This document shows, one piece after another, positions 1-10,272 of a stretch of DNA of 64,000 nt (its first letter is position 1; every line of letters starts with the position of its first letter). The position numbers were made by a program, and so were the translations under genes. The notes beneath the pieces were generated by a model that saw only the letters and a list, made by a program, of their open reading frames with translations, did no database searches and was not told where the DNA came from. The stretch is from Notospermus geniculatus (taxonomy: Eukaryota > Nemertea > Pilidiophora > Heteronemertea > Lineidae), in the NCBI GenBank assembly GCA_002633025.1, contig NMRB01001498.1, forward strand, positions 107,492-171,491. The letters are read 5' to 3'.

Positions 1-1084
1 CCCCCCCCCCCCCCATTCTGTCAATCCTTGATCCGACCCTGTACTTCTTGCACCATCTCAGTTCCATGGTACCAATGATGCAAAAACAAAATTTACTGTA
101 TCATCTGGTCAGTTCGATGAACCAAGAACAGTCACGGATTGAAAGTTCCTTATTACTACCTGAATGTACATTACTATTAACCTAAATATTGCACCAAAAG
201 ACCGGATGTTGGACACCACCAATTGAAAAAAAGTTCACCCATGCATCACTTGATTCAGATGAAGGATCCTCAAGTTCCCGTCACATCAATTCATATTTGG
301 GTCTCCGGCATCTTCGTCACCGCGGTCGAGCAAAAACCAGGTCATATTCGGGAGGAGATGATGAAATCTATCATTTCAGCCCAGTCATTGTCATCCTTCC
401 GTGTACTGCGGAAAGTTTTGTTGAAGTTTGTCATCAAACTTTGGCACAACGAAAATCACGTGCTGTACGCATATGCAAATTAGCTGTTGTAAACAAACTG
501 CCATGTCGTAACCTCGGCTCCAGCGCTTTCATGTTCAAGAGCGAGTACAGCGGGTGTACTTAGCACAGCACCTGCGGACGAAGTTGGTCGTTTGGCGGTT
601 GAATCAGCGCCATCATGCGGCAGCTCGTGACTCTATAGGGCCTGATGAATGAACGTTGCAATCATTCACGTGACTGGGCAGCATGCCAAGCCATAGGGGC
701 GTATAAAGCGGAACATAAACAGTCGTATTTCAGACCAGACATAACAATCGAGGAGAACAAAACGCGCGTGTGCTCATCGGGAATATTCACCCATATTTTC
801 AAGATTTTGGGATCTATTTCAAGTGAAACAGTTTTCATCAACTGTCGTGGTAAGATTTCAACTCTATCTTTCGAAATTATTTCGATTTTTTTGACTATTT
901 TGCTCACTTCGGTGGTTTTCCTGCGTCTTCTATTCTCAAAACAACATACATTGAGGAGATTTTGAAAAAGACACGTAGTGTGAGGCCTTTATGGTAATAT
1001 TATACCAAAGGAAAGTAACTTCACTTTCGAGAATGTGTTTTTGTAACACCTCTTTATTGTTCAGAGATATATTGTGTACACAGA
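1..1084. other. Non-coding stretch, no gene recognised
   Basis: It opens with a run of 14 C. Short open frames exist on both strands but none shows a domain, a repeat pattern or splice borders that would support a gene. No tRNA-like or repeat-like structure was recognised here. Confidence 0.5.
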
Positions 1085-1245
1085 AACGTCGTCTCCAATA
1101 GGCTACTCGTAAATTTTCTGGAACTTCTACTATTTAATATAGAAAGTGCCTGAGGAAGACCCCAGTTGGGGTCGAAAATTTGCGAGTATTGGAGACGACG
1201 TTCCCTTGTATATCATTTTGTGTGTCGTTCTTTGTGCTTTCTGTT
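1085..1245 (+). repeat. Hammerhead-like three-stem repeat, copy 1
   Basis: The segment contains CTGAGGA (1150-1156), a perfect 6-bp stem GACCCC/GGGGTC with loop AGTT, then GAAA (1174-1177). This is the CUGANGA..stem II..GAAA arrangement of hammerhead ribozymes, with one extra A before stem II. The flanks 1085-1117 and 1175-1202 are complementary over about 28 pairs (stem III, with a 4-nt bulge), and an imperfect hairpin (ACTTCTA with TAGAAAGT) sits where stem I would be. Two further copies of the core and the 3' flank occur at 4843-4936 (minus) and 61960-62058. Penelope-like retroelements are known to carry hammerhead motifs of this kind. Assignment to that class and any catalytic activity are inference. 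Confidence 0.5.
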
Positions 1246-1291
1246 ATGTTGGATATTTGTTCAGAGAGAGAGCGGACCTCAGAGTCCTGTA

Positions 1292-1382
1292 CAAATTCAA
1301 ATTCAAATTCTTTTATTGAATCAAGGACCCTCGAGGGGTATAATAATCACAATATTTACATTGATTTTGATTGTATATAATA
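1292..1382 (-). repeat. LINE 3' tail fragment
   Basis: About 90 bp nearly identical to 1769-1858: a short AAATTC-type tandem run, then the shared motif CAAGGACCCTCGAGGGGTAT and an AT-rich stretch. At the second site this is the 3' end of a minus-strand LINE, so this copy is read as an extremely 5'-truncated insertion of the same family. Confidence 0.6.
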
Positions 1383-1768
1383 AACTTAAATATATCTATT
1401 TCATCTGAAATCATCATAAAATACAATAAAAGTAGCAAATATTTATCAGAGAAATGTCATTTCTTTAGAACTACTCTCACCGCGGAAGTAGTTCTTCCAC
1501 ACCGGCGCTGTGAGGCGCGACGCATCACATAACCCTACGCAAAATGGCGGATTTGACTGTTGTTCGTCAGGGTCACAAACCGACGCAACGTCACCAGGTT
1601 TTTTGGAGGCTTGTGCCCTGTTGTTCAGGTTGAATCAGCTTGGTGATTTTTGGAAGATTTTTGGACCAAATGACGAGATTATTTAGGATCATTTTCATGC
1701 GGGTCCTCTGTCCTCGACTCCTATTGTACTGTAGGCATATAGCGGAGCGGCTGTAACAGGCAGGGGAC
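1383..1768. other. Non-coding stretch, nothing recognised
   Basis: It lies between two copies of the same LINE tail. I see no ORF or structure in it. Confidence 0.4.
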
Positions 1769-2353
1769 CAAATTCAAATTCAAATTCTTTTATTGAATCA
1801 AGGACCCTCGAGGGGTATAATAATTACAATATTTACATTGATTTTGATTGTATATAATATGGAACAGAGAATTTGAAGGGAAAACAAAGAGATACTAAAT
1901 ACAAGACTAGATATCAGACTAGGACTACATAGCATGCATAGTGGAGTAGTAACGATATAAAGGTCATTGGTATACAAATTATCTATCTAGGGCATAGATT
2001 TTTCCTGATCTCAGAGCATTCATGTATAAAATCAATGAGTATCCTCAAAACATCTTTGTCCTCACATAAGAATAACCAGTATTTGTTCTGAGGAGATAAG
2101 GTAGTGAACGATACTGGTGCTACTGAATCCAAAGACGCGAAGAATTCAGAACGTTGATGATGGTATGCTGAACATTGGAAGAGGAAGTGGAATTCATCCT
2201 CGACATCATCAGTTTTGCATATAGGACATGTTCTTTCTTCAGGCGGCAGTCCTTTATGTCTCCCTTTTTCAATTTGAAGGGAGTGGCAACTTGATCTAAA
2301 ATTTGTGAAGATCTTTCTTTTGTCAAAACTGAATAGTTCAAGATAGCCCTCAT
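1769..2353 (-). pseudogene. LINE (non-LTR retrotransposon) 3' end, 5'-truncated
   Basis: Read on the minus strand, 2353 to about 1983 encodes the C-terminal tail of a LINE ORF2. It shows an IEKGRHKGLPPEERTCPICK-type block, then DEFHFLFQCSAYHHQRSEFF. CxxC followed by H and C spaced like this form the putative zinc-binding motif found after the reverse transcriptase in many LINE families. The frame ends at a TAG near 1983-1985, and a 214-bp 3' UTR follows, ending in an AAATTC-type tandem tail at 1769. Endonuclease and reverse transcriptase are missing, so this is a dead insertion. The 3' tail is duplicated at 1292-1382. The clade cannot be fixed from this fragment. Confidence 0.75.
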
Positions 2354-4842
2354 ATTTAAATATATCCTACCAGGTGTTGGACAGTAAAAATGGTGGAGAT
2401 TCTTTTCATCACGTGAGAAATTAGACCCATTGTGATACCTTTTCTAACCCTTCATTAGGTAAGCCACTATATATACTTCAACTCATTCTTTCATGTGTAG
2501 CAACAACTTCCACGCTTATTGATAACTAAGATAATTCAAATACTTGGACATTTCCACAGTCTTGTTGGCCACATTTCCTGACTGCTCTGTATACACTACA
2601 TCGATCGTAATTTAAATATATCCTTAAATTTTCTGTAAGTTCTGAGCTTAGGGGAGTTATTGAAAAGGGAATCTTTCCATTGAGCGACAAAGGATTCACG
2701 TACATGTATCTTACATTCCTTTGTCTTCAAGCGGGTCACCAGCACTTTTCTTTACAATTTTCACTCCGCCATCTTACTTCCTACTTCACGGGCTACTTCA
2801 CATCCATCGTCACCTCCACTGAGACAAAACAACGTTTCAGGTCCAAGTCTCATTGTAGCGTTAGCAATAGCATAGGCCTTAATTTTTGATTTTAGACGCG
2901 ATGACAATTTCTGTATCTTGCATACTTTTAGACGCGAAGATATTTTCTGATTGGAGGATTGACCAGGAAGCTTGTTTGGTCGATTCGAACATGTCGAAAG
3001 ATTCTTGTTTTCCCCAACCAACACGGAGAATGACGTGACATGTCACCATCTCTGGCATGCACTCAGACGCAGTGAAACTTCCCGCAAGTCAGCAGATACC
3101 TGCGTGGAAGGCAGCAAAACTCACTAGCTCAGCCCAAAATTGGTCATGTCTGCTCATTTCGAGCGCTAAAAAAATCTGACGACCCACCGAGGATAAACTG
3201 CAGGCCAATGGTGTCCCAAAAAGAAGGAACTGCGAGCGACTGTAGGCCTACAGTGTTTGGGGGGGGGGCTGGGGGCTTCAGACGAAAACATATTTTCCTT
3301 CTTGTTTACGATAAAGTATATAAAGTCAATTTCCAGAATATTATTTCCTTCTTGTTTACCAGTGAAAACGTCTGCTCGAGTGCAAAGATGTTACAAGACT
3401 ATAATTAATTGGTTTAATTGGTGATGAGATGTAACCGTCAATCATCTTACATGGCAAGTCAACAGTTCTTGACGTTCGAGTTTTTTAATCACAAACACGC
3501 TGTGCTTTAGGTATGGAGTTCTTTAACAAGTTCTTCATGTTTTCCTTATTATCTAAAACAAAATTTAGAACTGCACGTCACGAGTTATATGAGTGATTAA
3601 AACATGACCAAAGGACATGATATCGTTCGGAAATTTCCGAAGATGACCGAGATCACGCGATGAAGGTCAGCCTGATAGAGATACCGATCTACCAAATGAA
3701 CATCCATCCATTTTAGAGAGGGATACTGATGGGACTGGGAGGTTGTGATTTTGCAACCAAATACGGATGCAGAACTATCGTATGTTTTGAATGGAGGGGA
3801 AGGCCTAGGCCCAGTAGTCATGTGAATCTGGACCTCCAAAGACAGACGTCTCAGTTTTGATATGATTTTATTATCACCCTTCGATCGAAAAATCGCAAGG
3901 GGCATCATTGCTGCGGGAGGAATTTTGTTACGACACCATAATAGAATTTTTGATAGGTACCAGTGAAATTTTATTAAGGACACAATCTGGGACTGCCAAA
4001 TGATGTCCTTAATTAAGAGGTGTCCTGATTACAGAGGTCAAAATGAATAGAAATGGTCAATTTGGGGCTGAACTTTGTTGTCCTTAATGGAGGGGTGACC
4101 TCCTGGCAGAGGTGTCCGCTAAGGAGGTTCGACTGTGTATATCTGTAAAAACATATTTGCTCTGATTCCTTTCAAATGGCCAGACATGTTTTAGGATGTA
4201 ATCATCTCATGATATCCCGCATGATATATGGTGGTGTATACAAACATTACGAAAGCCATGGAATAGAAAAATAGAAACAAGGAAATAGGCCTGTGGCAAT
4301 ATTTCGGATGTAGGACAAGCGATCACTGAAAACGTTGGGAATTTTCCGTTCATTCCAATCTAAATCAGACCTTTGTATTTGGCAAAACGCCATAAATCCT
4401 GGGCAGACAAGTCAATGAGAACTCATTGTCGATATGTAGGCCTATTGAATATGTTTGCACTCATTGGAGATGTGAAGGCTTACTTGTCATGCGCAGTGGG
4501 TGTAATCGATCTCCACGCACTGCGTGGAGTTTAATCTCGCTAATACATGGTTGGAGTTGTGCAAGACTGCGAACAGTCTGATAATTTCTGCGCAGAAAAT
4601 GCCTACTAAGTATTTTACGTCTAGACAGGCTGTTGTTTTCTGCATTCTGTTGGTGTCAAGGTAGTCTATATATAAAGTAGGCTATCAGGTCAACCTGCCA
4701 GAAGGTTGAAAACTTCTTTTACACTATTCCACTGGAACAGAGGGCCTAGCTGAATCTTTATCAAGTACATGTACGTGTACATGTACATTCACTCGATGCC
4801 CTAAAAATTCATATTGATTTTTTCACTTTAAGTTAATGCAAA
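2354..4842. other. Non-coding stretch, no gene recognised
   Basis: Several frames of 60-128 codons occur (for example 3597-3983 on the minus strand) but none shows a recognisable domain. A G-run at 3260-3268 and a short ACATGTAC-rich tract at 4766-4788 are the only compositional features. The line TGTCCTTAATGGAGGGGTG near 4079 resembles repeat text but has no partner in the window. Confidence 0.4.
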
Positions 4843-4936
4843 GAAACAGAAAGCACAAAAATTGACATACAAAATGATGATAAACAGGAAGTCAATTTCC
4901 AGAACTTAGCAAATTTTCGACCCCAATTTTCGACCC
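4843..4936 (-). repeat. Hammerhead-like repeat, degenerate copy 3
   Basis: On the minus strand this reads TTGGGGTCGAAAATTTGC, then the same 3' flank as the other two copies (TTTTGT.TGTCAATTTTTGTGCTTTCT type). The CUGANGA half is lost, so it cannot fold as a hammerhead. It lies about 240 bp upstream of the first recognised profilin exon. Confidence 0.6.
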
Positions 4937-5179
4937 ATTAAGTTAATGCCGTGTCGAATGCGAGAAATACCAGCGGTCTTCGATGAGAGATGTGACGCCA
5001 TCTATTGTCGATAGAAAAAAACAGGACACACCTATCTACACAGGAGTACCAAATTTCCACACCTTATAGACCTCCCCTTTGTCTTCTCTTTCCAGATATC
5101 ATAACAGAAAATACCAGGAGTCTTCCAAAACAATGTTGGGACTAATGATCGCCAGTACGGCGCAACAAGCGCCCCACCT

Positions 5180-5317
5180 ATGTCCGCATGGACGCACTGG
5201 GTTGACTACATCGTGAAGAACAAGGACATGTTTCTGAAGGCTGCCACCTTGGTGTATACCAACGGGAAAACGGCAGCTGCAAGCAGAGGGTTCACTGTCT
5301 CCTCACAAGAATTAAAG
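5180..5317 (+). CDS. PFN: Profilin, exon with start codon
   Basis: This exon encodes 46 residues beginning MSAWTHWVDYIVKN, then AATLVYTNGKTAAASRGFTV and SSQELK. The pattern M-S-x-W-x-x-(Y/W)-V-D, an A-x-L hydrophobic strand, G-K-x-x-A-x-S-x-G-F and V-S-x-x-E is the profilin N-terminus, where the conserved aromatics help form the poly-proline site. Profilin binds actin monomers and proline-rich ligands and controls filament growth in the cytosol. The exon ends at AAAG|GTAAGG with phase 0, and exon 2 (10030-10272) continues in frame to give 126 residues. The ATG at 5180 is chosen because it matches the family start. The frame stays open upstream to a TAA near 5098 with no other ATG, so an N-terminal extension from an earlier exon is possible but not needed. 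Confidence 0.82.
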
Positions 5318-5966
5318 GTAAGGATTTACTGCACCACAAGCTATTTTTGGTGAACTCTGTCTCCCGGGCCGACAGATGGCGCTGCGGTAGCGTCTACCCG
5401 TATGGCACCACAACAGAACTCGTGCGCGCTCGGACAGGAAACTTGAACTATGGTGCCTTTAAATGCTGAACGCTGTCAATCACTTGGCAGAGTAAGAAAC
5501 AACAAACTCGCCTTGTGACATCCTTATGATTAGTCATAAATAATCTATATTTAGTTCAGGCTTATCAGGAGAAGGTGGTCATTAAAGTTGGAGACAAACA
5601 TCATGGCACACCCTGTCACTGAGATAATCCAAATCATTAGGTCGGTTATGGCAATAAATCAATAGGTCACTCATAATTGATAATAACAAGACTTGTGTAC
5701 ATTGCACTCAACTCACTGACTTTAACATTAAAACCGATAGGCCTATGAGACTGCGCATGCGGGCAAATTTCGGAGTTCGATAAAAATCGATCTTTAGGCC
5801 TTGGGCCAAAGTCTTCCGTAATCAAACTTTTTCGTGATGAGATTTTTGTCCCGTGCACGATATAAAAATGTAATGAAACTTTTTGAACTTGTTCAGTTTG
5901 GCACGTAACATCATCAATAAATCAAATTTTATGGGTACTTTTAAAAAATTTAATACCAGGTATTTA

Positions 5967-7179
5967 TGCACCGGTCAATCGGAATCTTGACACCCCCCTC
6001 CTCAAGGTTCGACGCTGATTCGGCGTCGACTCGACGCCGAATCTTGACCCAATGAAATCCACTTAGAAGTGAAAGATCGCCGTATCTTGAGTGAAGGAAA
6101 AACATGAAAATGTGAATCTTCGACGAATGTTTTGTCTTCAAATGGTGAATCAGCGTCGAATATAGAATACCAAAATCAATAAACTTGGCCTACTTGATCG
6201 TGTTGACAGAAAACTCCCGAAAATACTAGTAAATTTTAAAAAGTCCTGTGTCCCCGGCATTCATGGCGTTGCGGTTTGCGTGTCATGTTTTACCGTTTTC
6301 CACATGTTCCAACCCCGATGCAATCTTGGCAAATGTGTACAACGTGCACGAGATACATGGCAGGCAATGACTTGTTCATGGACTTATCAAGATTGGATCA
6401 GAGATGTCCTATTTCTATACGGATGTAATACTGTTTTTCTGATGTTTCTTACAGAAGTTATTTTCGTGAAAAAAGAAAAATACCGCTAGCTATGCATTTG
6501 TTTGCATCCAAATAAAGGGAAAACGTTTTCAAGTTCACCTTTTTTGTCTGTCATACAATTTGGAAAACATCAGGCCCCACTCGAGTTTACAAAAGTATGA
6601 AAATTGTTACATCTGAAAACAAACCCATAGCACATTGCTGGGGGTCCATCCACGAGGATCGAATTGACATGATGATGTTCATACATGTCATGTGATTGAA
6701 GCATTCCCTACAGCATGTAGTCATGACAGTAAAAAAACGATCAAAATGTTAGTAATTTGCATTTTTTACACCCCAAAAGAAAGCAGTCAAATGGTGGCGA
6801 AGACGTGGTCCATGTATTTTTTGCACAAAACTGAACACAAGCTACCCTTCAATGCAAGTAATTATTTGCAGTTTACAACCATTTTGTTTCACTGCTTCAG
6901 TTTTCATTGTTTTGCCCTGGTCTAGGCCTACCCCAGCCTAGCCACCAAAAATTGGTTATAGGCCCTAAGGATATCTGATATGGAATTTCATTCTAAAATC
7001 AAGGTGAATCTTCACCCAATCCATTTGGGTTCAGCGTGAATCCAATGTGAATCTTCACTGCATAAAGATGGTGACGAAGTGAATCCAAGGTGAATCTTCA
7101 CCTAATCTTCACTCGCCAAAAGTGAATCCAAGGTGAATGCTTGAGGAGGGGTGGGTCAAGGTTCTGATTGACAGGTGCA
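5967..7179. mobile_element. PIF/Harbinger-like non-autonomous element, copy 1
   Basis: The ends are inverted repeats of about 40 bp. The left starts TGCACCGGTCAATCGGAATC with a C-rich block after it, and the right ends with the complement (TTCTGATTGACAGGTGCA). Both sides carry TTA (5964-5966 and 7180-7182), a 3-bp target duplication of the length and sequence typical of PIF/Harbinger transposons. The subterminal zones at both ends contain repeated TGAATC-type words (for example GTGAATCCAAGGTGAATC at 7080-7140), which could be transposase-binding repeats. No transposase ORF is present. A related element with the same end design lies at 62840-63893. Confidence 0.7.
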
Positions 7180-7553
7180 TTAGTGTTAGGTACCTAACAC
7201 TTCGCATAATTCACGGTGATTCTAAATAGGTATTTTACTTAGCATCACGTCAAGGTGTACATGTAGGCATTTAGACGTTACCAGGTTACTGGGGAGACAC
7301 GAGAATGTAGGCCTAGGCTTACACATACTGTTTCTACCAACTGTGGATACAGCAACATCTCTTCGGCACTACTATACATGTATGGCAGATTTAACTAGGC
7401 CTACCTATACAGACGGGCCAGTGCAATACAAGTATACAGTTAGAACACCTGTTACCTCTTGACATGCATTCTGACGTCAATGGTAGGCGAGAGAAACGTC
7501 GATCGATACGGCAGCTGCTGCATTTCTAAAGTTTGTTTTGTTTATTTACAATA

Positions 7554-7702
7554 GGGAGGTTTAGAAATCAAACGATAAACGTAAACTTCACGACAACGTT
7601 ATTTTTCATACAACACATTCGCAAGATTTTATATTGCATTTTCCGTACAGAAATTACGTTGTCGTTAACGTTTACGTTTATCGTTTGATTTCTAAACCTC
7701 CC
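7554..7702. mobile_element. TA-flanked hairpin MITE, subfamily A copy 1
   Basis: A 149-bp near-complete palindrome starting GGGAGGTTTAGAAATCAAAC and ending with its complement, with TA on both sides. A copy of exactly the same length lies at 57420-57568. TA duplication and the terminal GGGAGGTTT link it to the subfamily at 43950-44067 and 58289-58395. It has no coding capacity; a Tc1/mariner-type source is suggested only by the TA target. Confidence 0.8.
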
Positions 7703-9032
7703 TAATGGAATAGGCCTAGGGAATAGGCCCACACCTTCAAAACATACCGGCAGCAAATGTCATAGTTTTCACCATTCATATAACCACTTCAAATGTAGTT
7801 GTAAACACTTCAATCAATGCCGATAAATCATTATTGACAACGAATCGATTCTTCGGAGACGAAACATCCTCGTGAGTCATCAACAAGCAGGCCTACTTAT
7901 CAATCTGACATTTTGCGTGATATTGTTGAGTTAAAAGTAGGACAGTCATGATACACGAAATGCCTCTTGACCACTGGTCAAATCAGAGTTAGAGAGAGGG
8001 ATCTACTCCCGACGGATGTCTTAAGACCAATTTGCAACTGTGCACATCTGCTTCATCTGTTCATTCATAGTATTTATGCATAACACATTTCACCCATAAA
8101 CTGAGAACAATTATGTAGAGGCTATGCACCTACGTCATAATCCTTGCATAATTAGCTCATTCATGCATAATTAGCCATGGGTCTGGAGGGAAACTTTACT
8201 TTACAAAGTGTATTAGAAATGTTGTTTATTGCTAATTTTCACGCCTGGTAAACAAGTATTAAATGCAAAATTTTGGGAAAAGATGTGGTTTTATTCTCCA
8301 GTGCATAAGTACCAGAAAGTTGGAATGATTTTAGAAGTTGTTCAACAAAATATTTTTCTTTTGGTCTCATTAACTTCAGTAATGTCTAATAAACCTTCCA
8401 TCCAATATGGCGGCATAAACTAAGGGCTAAACAGGAAGTGACATCACGTGCATACCCTCTACGCGGGTCGTGTTCAACAATCTGAACTTACACAATCGTA
8501 ACAGGGATGTTGGTGACCCACAAAAATAAGGGCCTGACGCATCTGGGCTGCGAATTCTGATACGAGGGTGACCTCCCGAAGTCTAGGGTCATCTTGTCTG
8601 CCCGGGTATGACGCATAGGTGTGAATGGCCATCCATGTCAAGTCCTTTCCGCGTGAAAACAAATGTTTTCGTCTCATTTTATGTGTTTGTGGTTTTGTTG
8701 GAGGACGACTCAGGACACAGATGTCAAGTATTTCTTGCAATGGACAAGTGTTTTTCGTCGGCCGCTTGTTGACGCGCCATTTCAAGCGTTTGCCGACATC
8801 CTGTTACGTCGAGACCGTACCATGACCATGACATCTCTGCGACGTCAAAAATACGGCCCGGCAATCTCAAGGGCCACAAACAAATCCACCAACTCAATTC
8901 CGTTTTTTATTTTGACGAAACGCCTAAAGTCACTGTGAAACTCCCGTTAATCTCATGAAGGAAACCCCCGTTTATTTCTGCGCATGTGTATAACTCACAC
9001 TGTTGTTGTTGTCGCTTTTTTGTATAGTTTTT

Positions 9033-9974
9033 AGCTCACCTCTGTGAGGTGAGCTTCTCCCATGGTGTGTCGTCCGTCGTCCGTCGTCGTCGTCGTCGTC
9101 GTCCGTCGTCGTTAACAGGGGTGGCACGTTTCTAAACCGCTTGGGCTACAAACTTGAAATTTGGTGTACAGGTGCCCTATGGTAAAAACTATCTCTGGAC
9201 CGAAACTTAGCGCTGCTGCTTGTACACTCTGGCCTGTAGGGGGCGCTTTGTGAAAACCTTCTTTCGGCCGTATCTCCTGAACCCGGTTAGCTAGAACCAC
9301 GAAACTTTTATGGTGGGTTCCTCTGATGAGACTTCATCACATAAATCCCGGGTTTTTGATTTGACGTACTTTTCAAGGTCACAGAGGTCAAAGTTCAAAA
9401 TTCACTGTTTGGTGGCACATTTCATTGCTATTTGACATAGAGTGTTGTGATTTGGTGTGAAGATATATCTAGGCACCCTACACGAATGCACCAAATTTCA
9501 ACCCGATCGGACATCAAATATGGCCGCCAGGAAGCCATCTTGAAAAATGGACTTTGACCCACATTTTATAAATAGGAGTAGGTAGGATGTTTTAACGTTG
9601 TCAAAATATGTATCTAGGTACCATATAAATATATGGTAAATTTCAGTCAGATTCGACGTCAAATATGGCCGCCAGGGAGCCATCTTGAAAAATGGACTTC
9701 GACCCACACCTCATAAATAGTGGGAGCTAGGATGCTTTAACCGTGCCTAAATATGTGTCTTGGTACCGTCTACTTATATGCCAAATTTCGGTTCGATTGG
9801 ACTTCAACATGGCTGCCAGGCGGCCATCTTGAAAAATTGACTTTCGCCATATCTCATCGGTAGTAAATGTTACGATGTTTCTGCACTAATCCTTCACCAT
9901 TCAGTGTATCACCAAGCTACTCACACTTCATACTCTGTCACAGAGGTGAGCACAATGGCCCTGGCCATTTCATT
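9033..9974 (+). repeat. Hairpin-ended dispersed repeat, complete copy
   Basis: The left end is a perfect hairpin AGCTCACC..GGTGAGCT (9033-9054), followed by a (CGTCCGTCGT) microsatellite at 9068-9116. The middle has three tandem units of about 145-150 bp, each with the phrase AATATGGCCGCCAGG or a close variant followed by AGCCATCTTGAAAAATGG (9520, 9662, 9808). The right end is GAGGTGAGCACAATGGCC with a second hairpin and then CATTTCATT. Fragments of the same family occur at 29527-30170, 44202-45717, 52914-53340 and 56815-57013. There is no ORF. The class is unknown. Confidence 0.65.
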
Positions 9975-10029
9975 TAGATTCTGATCCCTACCTTTATTAC
10001 TCAACGTCTATACATTTGTATCTTTGCAG

Positions 10030-10272
10030 ACGATATCAAGGTGCTTCGACGCAGACCGCAAACCGGAGACGATATGCATCGGCGGCAAAACCTACTGCGT
10101 CAAGACCGCCACTCCAGGAGTAATTATCGCTTTCAACGGCTCAAAATACATTCTCATCAGCAGATCACATCAAATGTACGTGGTTGGACTCTGTACGTCA
10201 CGTATACGGAGCGAGGAGGCGGCAAACTTTATCCAAAGAGTAGCATCGAAGTTAAAGGACAAGGATTACTAG
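10030..10272 (+). CDS. PFN: Profilin, terminal exon
   Basis: The exon begins after a TTTGCAG acceptor and encodes 80 residues plus TAG. It runs TISRCFDADRKPETICIGGK, then TYCVKTATPGVIIAFNG, then SKYILISRSHQMYVVGL, and ends in an amphipathic helix EEAANFIQRVASKLKDKDY. The order (I-x-x-x-F, I-x-I-x-G-x-K-Y, a beta strand with V-I-I-A-F, a K-Y-I-L-I strand, a V-V-G strand, a C-terminal helix) is the profilin fold after its first helix. Together with 5180-5317 the protein is 126 residues, the length of short profilins in protists, plants and some invertebrates, and shorter than the roughly 140 of vertebrate and echinoderm forms. It is divergent in sequence. A possible polyadenylation signal AATAAA lies at 11167-11172. 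Confidence 0.85.
   Translation, partial: TISRCFDADRKPETICIGGKTYCVKTATPGVIIAFNGSKYILISRSHQMYVVGLCTSRIRSEEAANFIQRVASKLKDKDY

Larger units (their letters stand above)
5318..10029 (+). other. Profilin intron
   Basis: The intron is bounded by GTAAGG at 5318 and TTGCAG at 10024-10029. It is 4.7 kb long and contains a 1.2 kb TTA-flanked element (5967-7179), a 149-bp TA-flanked MITE (7554-7702) and a hairpin-ended dispersed repeat (9033-9974). The remaining parts, 5318-5966, 7180-7553 and 7703-9032, hold no gene that I can support. Confidence 0.75.

Noticed and set aside
1-14. Poly-C run at the window start
   Set aside because: A simple homopolymer at the edge; it could be a microsatellite or a sequencing artefact, and nothing can be inferred.
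3597-3983. Minus-strand ORF of 128 codons
   Set aside because: No domain, no splice borders, no conserved pattern, and the listed start is not convincing; it is likely chance in a low-gene region.
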